Part shown: positions 60,990-64,000 of the stretch, piece after piece | How the letters are laid out: each line of letters opens with the position of its first letter | Numbering within the stretch: the stretch's first letter is position 1 | DNA from: DASSSY01 sp035708205 | GTDB lineage: Bacteria > Bacteroidota > Bacteroidia > Chitinophagales > Chitinophagaceae | Assembly: GCA_035708205.1 (NCBI GenBank) | Contig: DASSSY010000004.1 | Coordinates: forward strand, 372,001 to 436,000 | Reading direction: 5' to 3' | DNA length: 64,000 bases | Made by a program: the position numbers and the translations under genes | Notes under the pieces: generated by a model | What the model was told of the DNA's origin: nothing | Seen by the model: the letters and a program-made list of their open reading frames with translations, nothing else | The model's database searches: none

Positions 60990-62291
60990 ATGGCTATGTC
61001 CGAGATCAGTGAAATTTACGAACGGTATTTACAACATCCCCATATACAAACTGACAGCCGGCGGATCCGTCCGGGAGATTTTTTCTTTGCCTTAAAAGGA
61101 CCGAACTTCGATGGTAATGCCTATGCTGAAAAAGCCCTGGAACAGGGCGCGGCTTTTGCCGTTGTGGACGACCGGGCGCTTGCCGGGCATTCGGGGCGCC
61201 TGATCTGTGTCGATGATGCTTTGCTGTGCCTGCAGCAGCTGGCGCGCTATCACCGGCTGCAGTTAAATATCCCGGTCATCGCGATAACGGGCTCCAACGG
61301 TAAAACAACGACCAAGGAATTGCTTCACGCGGTCCTGGCTAAAAAGTACCGGGCCAGCGCCACCATTGGTAATCTGAATAATCATATCGGTGTGCCCTTG
61401 ACCTTGTTGAGGATTCAAAAGGATACCGAGATCGCCCTTGTCGAAATGGGGGCAAACCATCAAAAGGAAATTGCTTTTTATTGCGAGATCGCGTTGCCCA
61501 ATTACGGATTGATCACCAATTGCGGCAAAGCCCATCTGGAAGGCTTTGGCGGCATTGAGGGGGTGCGCAAGGGCAAGGGAGAGCTGTACGATTTCATCCG
61601 GGCTACCGGCGGGAGCATTTTCCGGAATGCCGACCTTGATTACCTGTCGGAAATGGCACATGATATTCCCGAGCAGATAACCTATGGCCGGGCCAATGCC
61701 CAAATCATCGGCAGAGCCCTGAATGACCGGCAGTTTCTGAAAGTAGCATTGTTAAGCGCCGGTTTGGAAACTGAAATCCATACCCGGTTGGCCGGTCAAT
61801 ACAATCTGGATAACGTGCTGGCGGCGGTGGCCGTCGGTCATTATTTTAAAGTGCCGGTTGATGATATCCGGGCCGCTGTTGAGGCCTATCAGCCGGATAA
61901 CAGCCGTTCGCAGTGGCTGGAAAAGGGGAGCAATAAAATTATTTTGGATGCGTATAATGCCAATCCTTCCAGCATGAAGCTGGCTATTGAAAACCTGGCT
62001 CATACCGAAGGCGGGAACAAATGGTTGCTGCTGGGCGGCATGAAGGAGCTGGGGGAATATTCTTTAAAGGAACACCAGGAAATTGTGGACCTGGCGGAAC
62101 GCCTGGGCCTGGCTAACGTATTACTTTGCGGGCCGGAATTTGAGCATACCCGCCATCATGGCCATTGGTTTGACAATGCTCATGGTCTCCTGGACTGGTT
62201 GCGGGAACACCCCGTCAGGTCTGCGCTTGTTTTGATAAAAGGCTCGCGGGGAACGGGCATGGAAGCCGTATTACCGGCATTTGAAGATTAG
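60990..62291 (+). CDS. murF: UDP-MurNAc-tripeptide:D-Ala-D-Ala ligase
   Basis: Adds D-Ala-D-Ala to complete the UDP-MurNAc-pentapeptide. 433 residues: an N-terminal MurF-type domain (TDSRRIRPGDFFFALKGPNF), the central ATP-binding domain with P-loop ITGSNGKTTTKELL, GNLNNHIGVPLTLL and VEMGANHQKEI, and a C-terminal domain with LDAYNANPSSMKLAIENL. NxNxxG and DAYNANP are specific to MurF among Mur ligases. ATGs at 60990 and 60996 are both possible. The gene is monocistronic, away from the main mur cluster. Confidence 0.96.
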   Translation: MAMSEISEIYERYLQHPHIQTDSRRIRPGDFFFALKGPNFDGNAYAEKALEQGAAFAVVDDRALAGHSGRLICVDDALLCLQQLARYHRLQLNIPVIAITGSNGKTTTKELLHAVLAKKYRASATIGNLNNHIGVPLTLLRIQKDTEIALVEMGANHQKEIAFYCEIALPNYGLITNCGKAHLEGFGGIEGVRKGKGELYDFIRATGGSIFRNADLDYLSEMAHDIPEQITYGRANAQIIGRALNDRQFLKVALLSAGLETEIHTRLAGQYNLDNVLAAVAVGHYFKVPVDDIRAAVEAYQPDNSRSQWLEKGSNKIILDAYNANPSSMKLAIENLAHTEGGNKWLLLGGMKELGEYSLKEHQEIVDLAERLGLANVLLCGPEFEHTRHHGHWFDNAHGLLDWLREHPVRSALVLIKGSRGTGMEAVLPAFED

Positions 62292-62335
62292 CTTTTGGCC
62301 TTTGGCCGTTACAACACTAAGCTTTGGCGTGAAGA

Positions 62336-62541
62336 ATAACCGATTAAACACTATAACCGATTAACCGAACAGATCAGAAACGAGGGTTATGAATTTGTTA
62401 TAATGGGTCTGAACGGGACGTTCAGACCAGAGGCAACCAATAACAAACGGCCAATCGCTAAAAGCAGAAACAATGGCTGAAGGTTTTTCCCGACGGACAG
62501 ACACTTAATCAATATAACCGATTAAACCCATAACCGATTAA
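62336..62541. repeat. four copies of ATAACCGATTAA in two pairs
   Basis: Exact 12-base copies at 62336-62347, 62353-62364, 62514-62525 and 62530-62541; spacing inside pairs is 17 and 16 bases, and the pairs are about 160 bases apart. Three copies extend to ATAACCGATTAAAC. Between the pairs lies a hairpin GGTCTGAAC / GTTCAGACC (62406-62428). The last copy ends 21 bases before the TATCTTTA element of the next gene. It could be an operator array or the ends of a small mobile sequence. Confidence 0.7.
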
Positions 62542-62562
62542 ACAATTAATCAGATAGTTTTA

Positions 62563-62570
62563 TATCTTTA
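62563..62570 (+). promoter_or_regulatory. -7 promoter element of the marC-family gene
   Basis: TATCTTTA, seven of eight TAnnTTTG positions, 33 bases before ATG 62603. Confidence 0.45.
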
Positions 62571-62602
62571 CCCGGTTGTTCAATTTTAAGGGATTACATT
62601 TT

Positions 62603-63184
62603 ATGTATGGCCTGGATAAAATAAAATTCTCGGAGATCCTGACGGTAACGCTAACCCTTTTTGCCGTCATTGATATCTTAGGCTCTATTCCCATTTTAAT
62701 AGGGCTGAAGCAAAAGATGGGGAAGATCAATGCGGGACTGGCCACCTTTGTGTCCGGTATTTTAATGTTGTTGTTTTTCTTTTTCGGCGGCGAGATGTTG
62801 CGGTTTATGGGTCTGGACGTGTCTTCCTTTGCCATTGCCGGTTCGCTGATCATCTTCTTTTTAGGCATGGAAATGATCCTGGGAATAGAATTTTTCAAAA
62901 GTGAGGACGGCGCTTCCAGCGGCAGCATCGTACCCATTGCTTTCCCTTTAATTGCCGGATCCGGAACGCTGACCACCATCATGTCCTTAAAAGCCAGTTA
63001 CCACCAATATAATATCCTCATCGGCATCCTGCTCAATCTGATCATTATCTTTGTTTGCCTGCGCGCCTTAAGCTATATTGAGAAGCTGCTGGGACCTTCC
63101 GGGATTGCCGTGGTGCGCAAATTCTTCGGGGTTATCCTGATCGCCATTGCCGTCAAAATCTTCAAGGAAAATATTGGTTTGTAA
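62603..63184 (+). CDS. MarC family integral membrane protein
   Basis: 193 residues, six membrane segments, for example LTLTLFAVIDILGSIPILI (written with its conserved DxxGSxP core), GILMLLFFFFGGEMLRFMG and FPLIAGSGTLTTIMSL, which are the landmarks of MarC/UPF0056. The function of the family is unknown; the old link to multiple antibiotic resistance was withdrawn. A TTG-started extension to 62576 exists, but ATG 62603 (MYGLDKIKFSEIL) is the family start. It is preceded by the four-copy repeat array. Confidence 0.9.
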   Translation: MYGLDKIKFSEILTVTLTLFAVIDILGSIPILIGLKQKMGKINAGLATFVSGILMLLFFFFGGEMLRFMGLDVSSFAIAGSLIIFFLGMEMILGIEFFKSEDGASSGSIVPIAFPLIAGSGTLTTIMSLKASYHQYNILIGILLNLIIIFVCLRALSYIEKLLGPSGIAVVRKFFGVILIAIAVKIFKENIGL

Positions 63185-63279
63185 AGTCTTTGCGTAAATT
63201 TATCGAGGGTTATTGTATAAAATGTTTCCGGATTAACAAAAAACTTGAGCTGATATTTTTTAAGTTAATAATATCTTCC

Positions 63280-63287
63280 TACCTTTG
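63280..63287 (+). promoter_or_regulatory. -7 promoter element of rpsA
   Basis: TACCTTTG followed by CCGCCC; perfect TAnnTTTG, about 35 bases before the start codon. Confidence 0.55.
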
Positions 63288-63304
63288 CCGCCCAAATTCT
63301 ATTA

Positions 63305-63312
63305 AAAGGAGG
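63305..63312 (+). promoter_or_regulatory. strong Shine-Dalgarno sequence of rpsA
   Basis: AAAGGAGG is fully complementary to the 16S rRNA 3' end (CCUCCUUU), nine bases before the TTG codon at 63322. None of the other genes examined in this window has a comparable site, which is normal for Bacteroidota. It decides the TTG start. Confidence 0.75.
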
Positions 63313-63321
63313 ACTTAACAC

Positions 63322-64000
63322 TTGGAAGAAAACCAAAACTTAAAAACTCAGAGCGCGCACGACGATTTCGACTGGACAGTCGATAAGCGCAACGTTGCCA
63401 ACTATTCAAAGGCGCAACGTGAAGAGCTTGAACAAGCTTATGAACAAACCTTTAAAAGTATCGAAGAGGCAGAACTCATCACCGGTACGATTGTAGGTAA
63501 GACCAAAACCGATGCCATCGTGAACATCGGTTTTAAATCCGACGGTTTAATTCCGTTGAACGAATTCCGCGACATGCCCGATTTAAAAGCCGGCGATGAA
63601 GTGGAAGTTTTAGTGCTTGAAAAAGAGGACAAGGACGGTCATCTTAGCCTGAGCCGCCGCCAGGCGCGCCAGGTACGCAGCTGGCAGAACGTGGTGGATT
63701 ATTTCAAATCAGGCGAAGTGATCACCGGTACCATTACATCAAAAACCAAAGGTGGTTTGATCGTGGACATCAACGGCCTGGAAACATTCCTGCCGGGTTC
63801 TCAGATCGACGTGAAACCTGTTACCGATTACGACCAGTACGTGGGCAAGACCATGGACTTTAAAGTGGTTAAGATCAACGAACAGATCCGTAACGCGGTG
63901 GTATCCCACAAAGCGCTTATCGAGAGCGACCTGGAACAGCAGCGTGGCGAGATCATGGCCAAATTGGAAAAAGGCCAGGTGCTGGAAGGGACCATCAAGA
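63322..64000 (+). CDS. rpsA: 30S ribosomal protein S1, 3' end cut by window
   Basis: Largest ribosomal protein, binds mRNA on the 30S platform. About 226 residues are visible, with the first two to three S1/OB domains: LITGTIVGKTKTDAIVNIGF ... GLIPLNEF, then VITGTITSKTKGGLIVDING ... FLPGSQIDVKPVTDY, and LEGTIK starting a further one. The acidic N-terminus (LEENQNLKTQSAHDDFDW) is typical of Bacteroidota S1. The start is TTG at 63322, chosen because of the perfect Shine-Dalgarno nine bases upstream; no ATG in frame lies near. Confidence 0.93.
   Translation, partial: MEENQNLKTQSAHDDFDWTVDKRNVANYSKAQREELEQAYEQTFKSIEEAELITGTIVGKTKTDAIVNIGFKSDGLIPLNEFRDMPDLKAGDEVEVLVLEKEDKDGHLSLSRRQARQVRSWQNVVDYFKSGEVITGTITSKTKGGLIVDINGLETFLPGSQIDVKPVTDYDQYVGKTMDFKVVKINEQIRNAVVSHKALIESDLEQQRGEIMAKLEKGQVLEGTIK

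Noticed and set aside
62336..62541. Repeat array as a CRISPR
   Set aside because: Only four 12-base copies, with spacers of 4-5 bases within pairs and about 150 between pairs, and no cas genes.

Overview
This is a 64 kb chromosomal stretch from a member of the Bacteroidota, most likely of the Chitinophagales/Chitinophagaceae type; the family is an inference and no 16S gene is present. The phylum call rests on several signs. Five secreted proteins end in type IX secretion (T9SS) sorting domains (two type B, three type A). DUF4290 and DUF6089 proteins are present, and the OmpA-like protein carries thrombospondin-3 repeats. Many genes are preceded by the Bacteroidota -7 element TAnnTTTG. Shine-Dalgarno sequences are almost absent; rpsA at the right edge is a striking exception. 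Gene density is high, nearly all genes are intact housekeeping or envelope genes, and there is no prophage, intact transposase, CRISPR array or integrated island.

Layout. 1-5.2 kb: 3' part of dnaE, then clpB. 5.6-10 kb: two T9SS-exported proteins (a beta-propeller-repeat protein and an IgGFc-binding-domain protein). 10-10.6 kb: a frameshifted lipoprotein pseudogene on the minus strand. 10.9-15.5 kb: a GT2 glycosyltransferase, tandem clpP genes, tRNA-Asp, and a Crp/Fnr regulator followed by an MDR oxidoreductase with an FNR-type box between them. 15.8-30 kb: a T9SS protein, mqnA, a large outer-membrane beta-barrel protein, a CNNM/CBS protein, map, murA, a glycosyltransferase fused to a degenerate sugar-transferase module, a polyprenyl diphosphate synthase and an abundant OmpA-type protein. 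30.5-37.7 kb: TetR, TolC, HlyD, two tandem DHA2 pumps and a universal stress protein, probably one operon. 37.8-48.6 kb: T9SS type B protein, proS, a Gly/Tyr/Trp-rich secreted protein, icd, aldo/keto reductase, DUF6089, HAD phosphatase, a UbiA-like membrane protein, DUF4290. 48.9-64 kb: T9SS metallopeptidase, S4-domain protein, ung, kynA, an amidohydrolase, a bleomycin-hydrolase-like peptidase, DinB, a TPR protein, an enoyl-CoA hydratase, infC, a new-looking repeat protein, murF, a marC-family gene and the 5' part of rpsA.

How the genes work together. Cell-wall and envelope functions (murA, murF, polyprenyl diphosphate synthase, glycosyltransferases, OmpA, the beta-barrel proteins) and protein quality control (clpB, two clpP, map, S4-domain protein) dominate. 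mqnA points to menaquinone synthesis by the futalosine route, and the amidohydrolase at 53.5 kb could be its deaminase. kynA suggests tryptophan breakdown towards kynurenine.

The most interesting observations are: the FNR-type box positioned as a class II activator site between a Crp/Fnr gene and its neighbour; four copies of ATAACCGATTAA in two pairs before the marC-family gene, one pair overlapping its promoter; a secreted protein built of about ten 35-residue repeats of unknown family; a strong Shine-Dalgarno plus TTG start on rpsA; a glycosyltransferase fusion that has lost the catalytic core of its second enzyme; and a set of very long perfect-stem hairpins between genes. No clearly new multi-gene defence or metabolic system was found.
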